From contig NZ_LMGA01000001.1 in NCBI RefSeq assembly GCF_001427025.1, positions 62,163 to 126,162 on the forward strand: DNA of 64,000 nt, given 5' to 3'. Under the pieces are notes generated by a model. The model ran no database searches and was not told the DNA's origin. It worked only from the letters and a program-made list of their open reading frames with translations. How positions within the stretch are numbered: the first letter of the stretch is position 1; each line of letters starts with the position of its first letter. A program made the position numbers and the translations under genes. Positions 1-8,307 of this stretch are shown here, one piece after another. This DNA is from Mesorhizobium sp. Root554 (GTDB lineage Bacteria > Pseudomonadota > Alphaproteobacteria > Rhizobiales > Rhizobiaceae).

Positions 1-1047
1 AAGAACAACGAACCGGAGATTTTCGCCAAGGTCGCCAAGGTGCTGCTGCCGAAGGATTATCTGCGGCTGTGGCTTGCCGGCGAGCATATGTCGGAAATGT
101 CGGATTCAGCAGGCACCGCCTGGCTCGACACCGGCCGGCGCAAATGGTCCCCCGAGCTTCTGGCCGCGACCTCGCTGGATGAAAGCGGGATGCCGTCGCT
201 GGTCGAAGGAACGGAAAAAGCCGGAGGGCTGCGCGCCGAACTGGCGTCGAAATGGGGAATGCGGGCCGGCGTCCCGATTGCCGGTGGCGCGGGCGACAAC
301 GCGGCTTCCGCCTGTGGCATGGGCACGGTGGGCGAGGGGCACGCCTTCGTATCCCTTGGCACCTCTGGCGTGCTGTTCGCCGCCAACGCCGCCTATCTGC
401 CGAACGCCGAAAGCGCGGTTCACACCTTCTGCCACGCGCTGCCGCAAACCTGGCATCAGATGGGCGTCATCCTGTCGGCCACCGACTCGCTGAACTGGCT
501 CTCCGACATTACCGGCAAGAGCGCCGGCGACCTGACCGGCGAACTGGGCGACACTCTGAATGCGCCGACCAGCGTTACCTTCCTGCCCTATCTTTCCGGC
601 GAGCGCACGCCACACAACGATTCCGCCATTCGTGGCTCGCTGACCGGCCTTGGCCATGAATCCGGCCGTGCGGTGCTGACGCAGGCCGTGCTGGAGGGCG
701 TCGCCTTCGCCTTCCGCGACAGCTTGGAAGCGCTGGCCAGTGCGGGCACGACGCTCTCCCGCGTCACCGCCATCGGCGGCGGCTCGCGCTCCCGCTACTG
801 GCTGAAAGCGATTGCGACAGCGCTCGGTATCCCGGTCGATATTCCCGCCGACGGCGATTTCGGTGCGGCGTTCGGCGCTGCCCGGCTGGGGCTGATCGCC
901 GCGACCGGCGCCGACCCCCTGCGGGTCTGCGCGGCACCCGACACGGCGGAGACGGTCGAGCCGGACAAGGCGCTGAAGCAGGCGTTCGAGGACGCCTATG
1001 GCCGTTACCGGAAGCTCTATCCGGCTGTTCGAGACGCCACGGCGTAA
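1..1047 (+). CDS. xylB: Xylulokinase, C-terminal part (5' end outside window)
   Basis: ATP-dependent phosphorylation of D-xylulose to xylulose 5-phosphate in the cytoplasm, the second step of the isomerase pathway. The frame is open from base 1 ([20 protein letters not shown]), so the N-terminal ATPase lobe lies upstream. The visible part has the FGGY-kinase signatures: [14 protein letters not shown] in the first third, a SLGTSG nucleotide loop, [10 protein letters not shown], and the late glycine-rich GGGSRSRYW stretch that closes the second lobe. The reading frame ends 62 bases before xylA, same strand, so the two probably form an operon in xylB-xylA order. A GTG at position 40 is an internal codon, not the start. 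Family assignment is secure; glycerol kinase is excluded by context. Confidence 0.95.
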   Translation, partial: KNNEPEIFAKVAKVLLPKDYLRLWLAGEHMSEMSDSAGTAWLDTGRRKWSPELLAATSLDESGMPSLVEGTEKAGGLRAELASKWGMRAGVPIAGGAGDNAASACGMGTVGEGHAFVSLGTSGVLFAANAAYLPNAESAVHTFCHALPQTWHQMGVILSATDSLNWLSDITGKSAGDLTGELGDTLNAPTSVTFLPYLSGERTPHNDSAIRGSLTGLGHESGRAVLTQAVLEGVAFAFRDSLEALASAGTTLSRVTAIGGGSRSRYWLKAIATALGIPVDIPADGDFGAAFGAARLGLIAATGADPLRVCAAPDTAETVEPDKALKQAFEDAYGRYRKLYPAVRDATA

Positions 1048-1109
1048 CCAACGATTTTGTTTTATTCGGACAGCGCCTTTCGGACCTGTCCCGTTCAGGA
1101 GGAATGACG

Positions 1110-2420
1110 ATGAGCACCGGTTTCTTCGGCGACATCAAGCCAATCAAGTACGAGGGACCGGATTCGACCAATCCGCTCGCCTATCGCTTCTACAATCCTG
1201 ACGAGGTCGTCGCCGGCAAGCGCATGGAGGATCATCTGCGCTTCGCCGTCGCCTACTGGCATTCCTTCGCCTGGCCGGGCGGCGACCCGTTCGGCGGCCA
1301 GACCTTCGAGCGTCCGTGGTTTGCCGAGACCATGGAGGGCGCGAGACTGAAGGCGGACGTGGCCTTCGAAATGTTCACGCTGCTCGGCGCGCCGTACTAC
1401 TGCTTCCACGATGCCGATGTGCGGCCGGAAGGTGCGAATTTCTCCGAGAGCGCCGAGCGCCTCGACGAGATCGTCGGCATTTTTGAAAAGAAGCAGAAGG
1501 AGACCGGCGTCAAGCTTCTTTGGGGCACCGCCAACCTGTTCTCCAACCGCCGCTTCATGGCGGGGGCCGCCACCAATCCCGATCCGGACGTGTTCGCCTA
1601 TGCGGCGGCGACGGTGAAGAAATGCCTCGATGTCACCCAGCGCCTGAAAGGCGAGAACTACGTGCTGTGGGGCGGTCGCGAGGGCTACGAGACGCTGCTC
1701 AACACCGATTTGAAGCGCGAGCGCGAGCAGGCCGGGCGCTTCCTGTCGATGGTCGTCGACTACAAGCATCGCATCGGCTTCAAGGGCGCAATCCTGATCG
1801 AGCCGAAGCCGCAGGAACCGACCAAGCACCAGTACGATTACGATGTCGCCACCGTCTACGGCTTCCTCAAGGATTTCGGCCTTGAGAATGAAGTGAAGGT
1901 CAACATCGAGCAGGGCCACGCCATCCTGGCCGGCCACTCCTTCGAGCACGAGCTGGCGCTCGCCAATGCGCTCGGCATCTTCGGCTCCATCGACATGAAC
2001 CGCAACGACTACCAGTCCGGCTGGGATACCGACCAGTTCCCCAACAACGTGCCGGAAATGGCGTTGGCCTATTACCACGTTCTGGAAGGCGGCGGCTTCG
2101 AGACCGGCGGCACCAATTTCGACGCCAAGCTGCGCCGCCAGTCGCTCGATCCGCAGGACCTGCTGATCGCCCATATCGGCGGTATGGATTGCTGCGCCCG
2201 CGGCCTCAAGGCGGCGGCGCGGATGGTCGAGGACAAGGCGCTGTCCGGCCCGCTGGAGGAACGCTACGCCGGCTGGAACAGCGCCGAGGCCAAGGCCATG
2301 CTGTCGGGCCAGCGCAAGCTGGAAGACATCGCCGAACGCGTGGTCAAGGAGAAGATCGAGCCGCGACCGCGGTCCGGCCGTCAGGAGTTTTTGGAAAATA
2401 TTGTCAACCGCTACGTGTGA
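1110..2420 (+). CDS. xylA: Xylose isomerase
   Basis: Interconverts D-xylose and D-xylulose, metal-dependent TIM-barrel enzyme of the cytoplasm. 436 residues, the normal length for the class II enzymes. Characteristic pieces are [10 protein letters not shown] (catalytic His and following Asp), [30 protein letters not shown] with metal-binding Glu, [14 protein letters not shown], and [17 protein letters not shown] strong AGGAGGA at 1097-1103 stands 6-7 bases before the ATG at 1110, whereas an ATG at 1104 would be too close, so 1110 is chosen ([16 protein letters not shown]). Lies immediately after xylB. No xylose transporter or xylR is seen on this side, so the rest of the operon must be upstream. 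Confidence 0.97.
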   Translation: MSTGFFGDIKPIKYEGPDSTNPLAYRFYNPDEVVAGKRMEDHLRFAVAYWHSFAWPGGDPFGGQTFERPWFAETMEGARLKADVAFEMFTLLGAPYYCFHDADVRPEGANFSESAERLDEIVGIFEKKQKETGVKLLWGTANLFSNRRFMAGAATNPDPDVFAYAAATVKKCLDVTQRLKGENYVLWGGREGYETLLNTDLKREREQAGRFLSMVVDYKHRIGFKGAILIEPKPQEPTKHQYDYDVATVYGFLKDFGLENEVKVNIEQGHAILAGHSFEHELALANALGIFGSIDMNRNDYQSGWDTDQFPNNVPEMALAYYHVLEGGGFETGGTNFDAKLRRQSLDPQDLLIAHIGGMDCCARGLKAAARMVEDKALSGPLEERYAGWNSAEAKAMLSGQRKLEDIAERVVKEKIEPRPRSGRQEFLENIVNRYV

Positions 2421-2458
2421 TTGGCAGGACCACGCAATCCAAAACCGCATTCCTGGAT

Positions 2459-2482
2459 TTTGAGGCAAAACTTTGCCTCAAA
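2459..2482. repeat. Perfect 11-bp inverted repeat downstream of xylA
   Basis: TTTGAGGCAAA, a two-base spacer, then TTTGCCTCAAA. It starts 39 bases after the xylA stop and is followed by AATGATC rather than a T-run, so it is either the terminator hairpin of the xyl operon without a classical U-tract or a protein-binding palindrome for the next gene. Confidence 0.6.
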
Positions 2483-2576
2483 TGATCGCGCAATTGCCTT
2501 TCTTCAGCCTTCAAGAAGCCGTCACAGGCCTCCTATATTCTGTGCGTCGTAACGAAAGCCGAAAGGAGGCGATGAG

Positions 2577-2780
2577 ATGACCGAAGACCGCGAAATCGAT
2601 GCCCTTCTAAGGCGCGACGAGACCTGTTCCGTCATCGACCGTTTGATGGCGTTGCCGCATCACCCGAGCCAGAAGTCGAATGAGTGGGAGCGCGCCGTCG
2701 CCGGCCGCTTCGAGGCTCATGTGGCCAGGCAGATGCGTTCGCTGATCGATGGCGCGGAATCGCCGCGCGCAGCGGCGTAG
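2577..2780 (+). CDS. Small hypothetical protein, 67 aa
   Basis: Charged, mostly helical cytoplasmic protein without membrane segment or recognisable domain. It starts MTEDREIDALLRRDE and contains a middle NEWERAVAGRFEAHVARQM segment. AAAGGAGG at 2563-2569 precedes the ATG at 2577 with normal spacing; the nearer ATG at 2572 gives only a two-codon frame and is not used. Convergent with the deaminase gene that follows (about 40 bases between the stops). The function is unknown. Confidence 0.65.
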   Translation: MTEDREIDALLRRDETCSVIDRLMALPHHPSQKSNEWERAVAGRFEAHVARQMRSLIDGAESPRAAA

Positions 2781-2820
2781 TAAACCGGATTTCAGACAAA
2801 GCAAGACCGGCCGGCGCCGC

Positions 2821-3414
2821 TCAGTTGAGGGGAATGTCGTTGTCGGCCTTGCTGTCCTGATAGGCGTCGGAAAGCGTCTCGTAGCGCGCTTCGATCGCGC
2901 CAATGCGCGCCTCGAGCCGTTGCCGCTCGGCCACCGGCAGCGCCCGCACCATGCGCCGCAGCGAATGGCTCTTCCAGTACGCATTCTCGGCGTTGTAGCC
3001 GCCGGGCTCCAGCGTGAAAACCTCTTTCAGGATTTTCAGGTCGTGCGGGATGGCGAACGAATCGCGCGAATCCTCGTGGCTGAACAGGTAGTAGAAATTG
3101 TCGAAGCCGGTCCATGTGATGGCCGACAGGCACAGTGAGCAGGGCTCGTGCGTAGCCAGAAAGATGGCGTCCTTGGTATCGACGCGCTCGGCCTTCGGCA
3201 TTTCGTAGAAGCGCTTCAGGCAATGCACCTCGCCGTGCCAGAGCGGGTTTTCAATCTCGTTGTTGGTTTCGGCCAACACCAGCGAAAAATCGCCCTTCCG
3301 CAGGATGGCCGCGCCGAACAGCTTGTTGCCCTTAGCCACGCCTTCGGCTGTCTTCGGCACGATGTCGTCCTCGATCACGTCCAGCAGCCGGTCGATGAGG
3401 GAAATGTCGGTCAC
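2821..3414 (-). CDS. Nucleoside deaminase of the CMP/dCMP deaminase fold
   Basis: Zinc-dependent hydrolytic deaminase, 197 residues. The zinc and catalytic motifs are complete: HGE at residues 60-62 and PCSLC at 91-95 (two Cys ligands). It has a longer C-terminal half than free cytidine deaminases, rich in Arg and Glu. Start is a GTG whose first bases overlap the stop of allA, so it is the fourth and last gene of the minus-strand ureide operon. Context suggests a purine or ureide-related base or nucleoside as substrate (for example guanine, adenine or a derivative), but a separate amidohydrolase-type guanine deaminase exists at 14010, so the substrate is not fixed by sequence. Confidence 0.85.
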   Translation of the reverse strand: MTDISLIDRLLDVIEDDIVPKTAEGVAKGNKLFGAAILRKGDFSLVLAETNNEIENPLWHGEVHCLKRFYEMPKAERVDTKDAIFLATHEPCSLCLSAITWTGFDNFYYLFSHEDSRDSFAIPHDLKILKEVFTLEPGGYNAENAYWKSHSLRRMVRALPVAERQRLEARIGAIEARYETLSDAYQDSKADNDIPLN

Positions 3415-3920
3415 GTCTTGAAGCCCTCCGGCAGCCTGATCTCATAGGGATGGGAGAAGTGGAATTCCTCCAGGTTGGAACCGTCGCCGGTGCGATCGAC
3501 CACGACGAAATCCTGCGTCTCGCCGATTGGCGTCAGCACGCCATGCCAGGTGTTGCGACGATAGTTCACCCCTTGGCCCGGCGCGGTCAGGAAGGCTTGC
3601 GGCGTGCCCGGCCCGTCCTTGCCGTCTGGACAAACGACGACGAGGAAAGGCCGTGGCGATAGCGGAATGAAAGCCTGGCTGCCGAACGGATGGCGTTCGA
3701 CCATGGTAAGCTGGAGCGGGAAGGCGTAGGGCGTGCCACGAAACAGGCTGATGATGACTTTGCCGTTTTCGCCTGCCGCTTCCGCCTGCGCCAGTGCGTG
3801 GTAGCGCTCGCAGCGTCCACTATTGATCGGATAGTGATTGTCGGTATCGAAGTCGATCACGTCGCCGAAGGGAGTAAAGGTTTCGCGGGTGAGGGGCCGG
3901 GGGGCGATGATTTCGGTCAT
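3411..3920 (-). CDS. allA: Ureidoglycolate lyase
   Basis: Splits (S)-ureidoglycolate into glyoxylate and urea, the last nitrogen-releasing step of ureide breakdown. 169 residues from the MTEIIAPRPL start, close to the E. coli AllA length and alignable with it from the first residues (MTEIIAPRPLTRETFTPFGDVI). Cupin-like motifs visible: NSGRCERYHALA, ERHPFGSQAFIPL, GQGVNYRRNTWHGVL and FVVVDRTG. An alternative ATG at 3935 would overlap the stop of allE as TAATG and add five residues; translational coupling makes this possible. Overlaps the downstream deaminase by four bases. Very sure of family. Confidence 0.93.
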   Translation of the reverse strand: MTEIIAPRPLTRETFTPFGDVIDFDTDNHYPINSGRCERYHALAQAEAAGENGKVIISLFRGTPYAFPLQLTMVERHPFGSQAFIPLSPRPFLVVVCPDGKDGPGTPQAFLTAPGQGVNYRRNTWHGVLTPIGETQDFVVVDRTGDGSNLEEFHFSHPYEIRLPEGFKT

Positions 3921-3934
3921 GGTCTGACCTGGCA

Positions 3935-4789
3935 TTACCTTTGACCCCCAAATCCGCCCAGCCGCGGATGCCGGTTGACGTCCTTGTAGAGCAGGTAGCG
4001 GAAATCGCCCGCGCCGCCGGCATAACAGGCCTGCGGGCAGAAGGCGCGCAGCCACATGTAATCGCCGGCCTGCACCTCGACCCAGTCCTGGTTGAGCCGG
4101 TAGACCGCCTTGCCTTCCAGCACGTAGAGCCCGTGCTCCATCACATGCGTTTCCGGGAAGGGGATCACCGCGCCCGGCTTCAGCGTCACGATGGTGACGT
4201 GCATGTCATGGCGCAGGTCGGTGGGATCGACGAAGCGCGTCGTCGCCCAGCCGCCATTGGTGTCGGGCATGGGGTTCGGGGCGATGTCGTTCTCGTTGGC
4301 GAAGACCGGCTCGGGCGCATCGATGCCATCGACCGCCTCATAGGCCTTGCGGATCCAGTGGAAGCGCGCCGTTGCCGTCCCCTTGTTGCGCAGGGTCCAG
4401 CCGCTCGCCGGCGGCAGGAAGGCATAACCGCCCGGTGTGAGCCGGTGCGTCTCTCCATGCAGCGTCACGACGATCTCGCCCTCGACCACGAACAGAACGC
4501 CCTCGGCATTGCTGTCCGGTTCCGGTCTGTCGCTGCCGCCGCCCGGCTGGACTTCCATGATGTACTGCGAAAAGGTCTCCGCGAAACCGGAAAGCGGCCG
4601 CGCGATGATCCACGCCCGCGTCTTCTCCCAATGCGGCAGAAAGCTGGCGACGATGTCGCTGAATTCGCGCTTCGGGATCACCGCGTAGGCCTCGGTGAAG
4701 ACGGCGCGGTCGGTGATCAGGTCGGTCTGCGGCGGCAGGCCGCCTGTCGGGGCATAGTAGCTGCGCGCGGTCTTCTTCATCATGTCCAT
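3935..4789 (-). CDS. allE: (S)-ureidoglycine aminohydrolase
   Basis: Hydrolyses (S)-ureidoglycine to (S)-ureidoglycolate and ammonia; manganese-dependent bicupin. 284 residues with two cupin halves: an N-terminal cupin (GVLFVVEGEIVVTLHGETHRL, about residues 95-120) and a C-terminal one carrying the metal site (FPETHVMEHGLYVLEGKAVY, about 210-230). The LRAFCPQACYAGG stretch and the KDVNRHPRLGG tail are family signatures. Sits 12 bases after the puuE-uraD fusion in the same direction and is followed by allA, matching the order of reactions. Three in-frame ATG codons lie at the start (MDMMKK); the first is used here. Confidence 0.94.
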   Translation of the reverse strand: MDMMKKTARSYYAPTGGLPPQTDLITDRAVFTEAYAVIPKREFSDIVASFLPHWEKTRAWIIARPLSGFAETFSQYIMEVQPGGGSDRPEPDSNAEGVLFVVEGEIVVTLHGETHRLTPGGYAFLPPASGWTLRNKGTATARFHWIRKAYEAVDGIDAPEPVFANENDIAPNPMPDTNGGWATTRFVDPTDLRHDMHVTIVTLKPGAVIPFPETHVMEHGLYVLEGKAVYRLNQDWVEVQAGDYMWLRAFCPQACYAGGAGDFRYLLYKDVNRHPRLGGFGGQR

Positions 4790-4801
4790 CGTTGCATGAC
4801 C

Positions 4802-6235
4802 TTATTGGGGAAGCATGTCTTTGAGGCGCAGCAGCGCGATGCGCTCGACCTGCGCGCAGGCGGTCTCGAACTCGGCGGCGCGCGAATTGCCGATGCGCGC
4901 CTCGAACGCTGCAAGGATGTCCTCCTTGCTCTTTCCCTTCACCGCGATGATGAAGGGAAAACCGAAGGTAGTGACATAGGCGGCGTTGAGCTTGGAAAAC
5001 AGCTCGCGCTCCTTGTCGGTCAGTGCGTCCAGTCCGGCCGAGGCCTGCTCCTTGGCCGAGTCCGCCGTCAGGCGCTTGGCGGCGGCCAGCTTGCCGGCGA
5101 GATCCGGATGCGCCTGGAGCACGCCGAGCCGTTCAGTCTCGCTGGCGGCGCGGAAAGCCCGGCACAGCGCGTTATGCAGGCCGCCCGCCGTATCGTGGGC
5201 CGGACCGAGCTCAAGGTCGTGCGCGCGCTCGGCGATCCAGGGCGAATGCTCGAAAATGCCGCCGAACGTCTGCACGAACGCCTCGCGGTCCATGCGGGAC
5301 GGGCGAAGCGGCCGCGCCGCATAGGGATGCGTAGCGCGCCAATGATCGGCGATGTCGATGCGCCGCGCCAGCCAGACCCGATCATGGCTCTTGACGTATT
5401 CGACGAACCGCTTGAGCGCCGCGAAGCGCCCCGGCCTGCCCACCAGCCGGCAGTGCAGGCCGATATTCATCATGCGCGGCCGGCCGTCGCGGCCCTCCTC
5501 GTAGAGGGTGTCGAACGTGTCCTTCAGATAGGTGAAGAACGGGTCGCCGTTCGAGAACCCCGCAGGCACGGCAAAGCGCATGTCGTTGGCGTCGAGCGTA
5601 TAGGGGATGATGAGCTGCGGCTCGATGGGGTGGCCGTGCCCGTCATGGTCGAGCCAGTAGGGCAATTCATCGTCATACGTATCGGAGCAATAGGCGAAGC
5701 CGCCTTCCTCCGCCACCAGCCGCACCGTGTTGACGGAGGTTCTGCCCGTATACCAGCCGGTCGGGCGCTGCCCGGTGACTTCCGTATGAAGCTTGATCGC
5801 GGCGGCGAGATCCTGCCGCTCGTCCTCGATCGCATGATCCCGGTAGTCGATCCACTTGAGGCCGTGCGAGGCGATCTCCCACCCGGCATCCTGCATCGCG
5901 GCCACCTGGTCGGGCGACCGGGCCAGCGCGGTGGCGACGCCGTAGCAGGTGACGGGCACGTTCGCCGAGGTGAACAGCCGGTGCAGCCGCCAGAAGCCGG
6001 CGCGCGCGCCATACTCGTAGATCGATTCCATGTTCCAGTGACGCTGGCCGGGCCAGGGTGCTGCGCCGACGATTTCGGACAGGAAGGCTTCGGAGGCCTT
6101 GTCGCCGTGCAGCACGCAGTTCTCGCCGCCTTCCTCGTAATTGACGACGAACTGCACGCAGACATGCGCGCCGCCCGGCCATTTCGGGTCCGGCGGGTTT
6201 GCCCCATAGCCTCGCATGTCACGCTGGTAGCGCAT
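4802..6235 (-). CDS. puuE: Allantoinase PuuE fused to OHCU decarboxylase
   Basis: Bifunctional ureide enzyme of 477 residues. Residues 1 to about 305 are the cofactor-independent PuuE allantoinase of the polysaccharide-deacetylase fold (start MRYQRDMRGYG, NYEEGGENCVLHGD, HWNMESIYEYGARAG, IASHGLKWIDY). Residues about 310-477 are 2-oxo-4-hydroxy-4-carboxy-5-ureidoimidazoline decarboxylase (UraD): FGGIFEHSPWIAERA, LQAHPDLAGKLA, and FGFPFIIAVKGKS with its conserved loop. The fusion therefore makes (S)-allantoin and then opens it to allantoate. A GGAGGG lies a few bases before the ATG. First gene of the minus-strand operon, divergent from uraH, which supplies the OHCU substrate. The fusion of these two domains is known in rhizobia. 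Confidence 0.95.
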   Translation of the reverse strand: MRYQRDMRGYGANPPDPKWPGGAHVCVQFVVNYEEGGENCVLHGDKASEAFLSEIVGAAPWPGQRHWNMESIYEYGARAGFWRLHRLFTSANVPVTCYGVATALARSPDQVAAMQDAGWEIASHGLKWIDYRDHAIEDERQDLAAAIKLHTEVTGQRPTGWYTGRTSVNTVRLVAEEGGFAYCSDTYDDELPYWLDHDGHGHPIEPQLIIPYTLDANDMRFAVPAGFSNGDPFFTYLKDTFDTLYEEGRDGRPRMMNIGLHCRLVGRPGRFAALKRFVEYVKSHDRVWLARRIDIADHWRATHPYAARPLRPSRMDREAFVQTFGGIFEHSPWIAERAHDLELGPAHDTAGGLHNALCRAFRAASETERLGVLQAHPDLAGKLAAAKRLTADSAKEQASAGLDALTDKERELFSKLNAAYVTTFGFPFIIAVKGKSKEDILAAFEARIGNSRAAEFETACAQVERIALLRLKDMLPQ

Positions 6236-6433
6236 GATCCCTCCTGCCGGGCCCTGCCTCGAATGGATACGGGCCGGAAGTGCCCTGACGATAGTCGAAA
6301 GGGGCGGCGACCATTCCCCTGAAATTTTTGAAAGTGTTTTTGTCGCCCTTCGCTCGAACGGGACTTATGCATCGCCTTTAATTGGCGCACAATTCATCCC
6401 TATGTTCGATTGTACCTGAAAGGGAGGCGGCAA
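6236..6433. promoter_or_regulatory. Divergent promoter region of the ureide and xanthine operons
   Basis: Gap of 198 bases between the divergent starts of puuE-uraD and uraH. It holds the A/T-rich stretch GAAATTTTTGAAAGTGTTTTTG around 6321-6342. TTTTTGAAAGT (6325-6335) recurs exactly in the lysR-puuD intergenic region (12698-12708), which suggests that one regulator, perhaps the LysR protein at 11723, acts on both. No convincing -35/-10 pair was fixed by eye. Confidence 0.45.
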
Positions 6434-6808
6434 TTGGCGCAAACGCAGGCAGCAGGTGGGCGGCTTACTACCCACGTGCTGGACACGGCGACGGGCAAGC
6501 CGGCGGCTGGGCTGTCGATCCTGCTCTACCGGGTCAGCGGCAATTCGCATCGCAAGCTGAAAACGGTGGTGACGAATGCCGACGGGCGCTGCGACGAGCC
6601 TTTGCTGCAGGGCAAGGAATTCCAGCTCGGCCAATATGAGCTCATATTCCTTGCCGGCGATTATTTCCGGACCCTTGGCCTCGATCAGCTTCCGGACCCG
6701 ATGTTTCTGGATCAGGTTCCAATCCGCTTCGGCATGGCGGAGGAGAAGCACTATCATGTGCCGCTGCTGATCTCTCCTTACGGCTATTCGACCTACAGGG
6801 GCAGCTGA
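6434..6808 (+). CDS. uraH: 5-hydroxyisourate hydrolase
   Basis: Transthyretin-like enzyme that hydrolyses 5-hydroxyisourate, the product of urate oxidation, to OHCU. 124 residues, usual length. Signatures are the N-terminal [14 protein letters not shown] and the C-terminal [19 protein letters not shown]; the closing YRGS tetrapeptide is diagnostic of the enzyme rather than of transthyretin. The start is a TTG at 6434: AGGGAGG at 6421-6427 lies 6 bases before it and it gives MAQTQAAGG. Longer frames from an upstream TTG would run through the ribosome binding site. Two bases separate its stop from xdhA. Confidence 0.93.
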   Translation: MAQTQAAGGRLTTHVLDTATGKPAAGLSILLYRVSGNSHRKLKTVVTNADGRCDEPLLQGKEFQLGQYELIFLAGDYFRTLGLDQLPDPMFLDQVPIRFGMAEEKHYHVPLLISPYGYSTYRGS

Positions 6809-6810
6809 GC

Positions 6811-8307
6811 ATGGCGAAACCGAAAATCCGCTCGGAACTCCGCTTCCTCCTCAATGGCGAGGACGTCGCCCTTGCCGATGTCGCGCCGGACGCCACGCTG
6901 CTCGATTTCCTGCGCCTCTCCCGCTCGCTGCGGGGCACCAAGGAAGGCTGCGCCGAGGGCGATTGCGGCGCCTGCACCGTGCTCGTCGGCCGGCTGAGCG
7001 GCGGCAAGCTCGTCTATGAAAGCGTCAACGCCTGCATCCGCTTCCTCGGCTCGCTCGATGGAACCCATGTCGTCACCGTCGAACATCTGCGCGGCGAGAG
7101 TGGCCAACTGCATCCGGTGCAGCAGGCGATGGTCGATTTCCACGGTTCGCAATGCGGCTTCTGCACGCCGGGCTTCGTCATGTCGCTCTACGCGCTTTGG
7201 ATGAAGTCGCCGGACCCCTCCAATGCCGAGATCGAGAAAGCGCTGCAGGGCAACCTTTGCCGCTGCACCGGCTACGAGGCCATCGTGCGCGCAGCACACG
7301 CCATTTCCAGCTACGGCAAGGCGGCGAAGGACCCGCTCGCCGTGGAGCGCAAGGCGGTAACCGCCCGTCTCGAACAATTGCGCGACGGTCTGCGTGTCGA
7401 GATAGGCGCGGGCAGGCAGCGGTTGATCGTGCCGGCGGACGTTGCCGATTTCGCCAGGCTGCTGGAAGCCGAGCCCGCCGCTACCGTCGTCGCCGGCTCG
7501 ACCGATGTCGGGCTGTGGGTGACAAAGCATATGCGCGATATTTCGCCCGTTATCTTCATCGGTGGGCTGGATGGCCTGAAAACGATCTCGGAAGACAAGG
7601 ACGCCGGGGATGGAAAAATCATTTCCATCGGCGCGGGCGTAACCTACACCGAGGCGTTCGCGGCACTGGCGAAGCGCATCCCGGCGTTCGGACCGCTGTT
7701 CGACCGCATCGGCGGCGAGCAGGTGCGCAACATGGGCACCATCGGCGGCAACATCGCCAATGGCTCGCCAATCGGCGACACGCCGCCGCCGCTGATCGCG
7801 CTTGGAGCCATGCTGACTCTGCGCAAGGGCAAGGCGCGGCGCACCATTCCGCTGGAGGATTTCTTCATCGCCTATGGCAGGCAGGACCGCCAGCCGGGAG
7901 AGTTCGTCGAGGCGGTGCATGTGCCGGTTCCGGATGAGGGCACGCACTTCGCCGTCCATAAGGTGACCAAGCGCCGCGACGAGGACATCACCGCCGTTCT
8001 TGGCGCCTTCCACCTGACTTTGGCGCAGGATGGGACCGTCGCCGATGTCTGCATCGCCTATGGCGGCATGGCGGCGACGCCGAAGCGCGCCTACGCGGTG
8101 GAAAAGGCGCTGATCGGCCAGCCCTGGACGGAGGCGACGGTCATGGCGGCGATGGACAGATACGCCGAGGATTTTGCGCCGCTGACCGACATGCGCGCCT
8201 CGGCGGAATACCGGGCGATGGCGGCCCGCAACCTGCTGCTGCGGTTCCATGCCGAAACCAGCGGCACAAGGGCGCCGCTCACAGTCACGCGGGAGAAGGC
8301 GGCGTGA
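6811..8307 (+). CDS. xdhA: Xanthine dehydrogenase small subunit (2Fe-2S and FAD)
   Basis: Electron-transfer subunit of cytoplasmic xanthine dehydrogenase. Residues 1-165 carry two [2Fe-2S] clusters: C47, C52, C55, C75 (plant-ferredoxin type) and C115, C118, C150, C152 (helical type). Residues about 195-490 are the FAD domain with AGSTDVGLWVTK and GEQVRNMGTIGGNIANGSP. 498 residues, normal length for the two-subunit bacterial form. The stop TGA overlaps the ATG of xdhB (TGATG), so the subunits are translationally coupled. Part of the run uraH-xdhA-xdhB-xdhC. Confidence 0.97.
   Translation: MAKPKIRSELRFLLNGEDVALADVAPDATLLDFLRLSRSLRGTKEGCAEGDCGACTVLVGRLSGGKLVYESVNACIRFLGSLDGTHVVTVEHLRGESGQLHPVQQAMVDFHGSQCGFCTPGFVMSLYALWMKSPDPSNAEIEKALQGNLCRCTGYEAIVRAAHAISSYGKAAKDPLAVERKAVTARLEQLRDGLRVEIGAGRQRLIVPADVADFARLLEAEPAATVVAGSTDVGLWVTKHMRDISPVIFIGGLDGLKTISEDKDAGDGKIISIGAGVTYTEAFAALAKRIPAFGPLFDRIGGEQVRNMGTIGGNIANGSPIGDTPPPLIALGAMLTLRKGKARRTIPLEDFFIAYGRQDRQPGEFVEAVHVPVPDEGTHFAVHKVTKRRDEDITAVLGAFHLTLAQDGTVADVCIAYGGMAATPKRAYAVEKALIGQPWTEATVMAAMDRYAEDFAPLTDMRASAEYRAMAARNLLLRFHAETSGTRAPLTVTREKAA

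Noticed and set aside
1095..2468. A 457-codon open frame on minus opposite xylA.
   Set aside because: Antisense to an unambiguous xylose isomerase and lacking any motif.
3941..6322. A 793-codon open frame on plus across allE and puuE-uraD.
   Set aside because: Mirror of high-GC minus-strand genes with clear families; Arg/Gly/His-rich composition and no domain.
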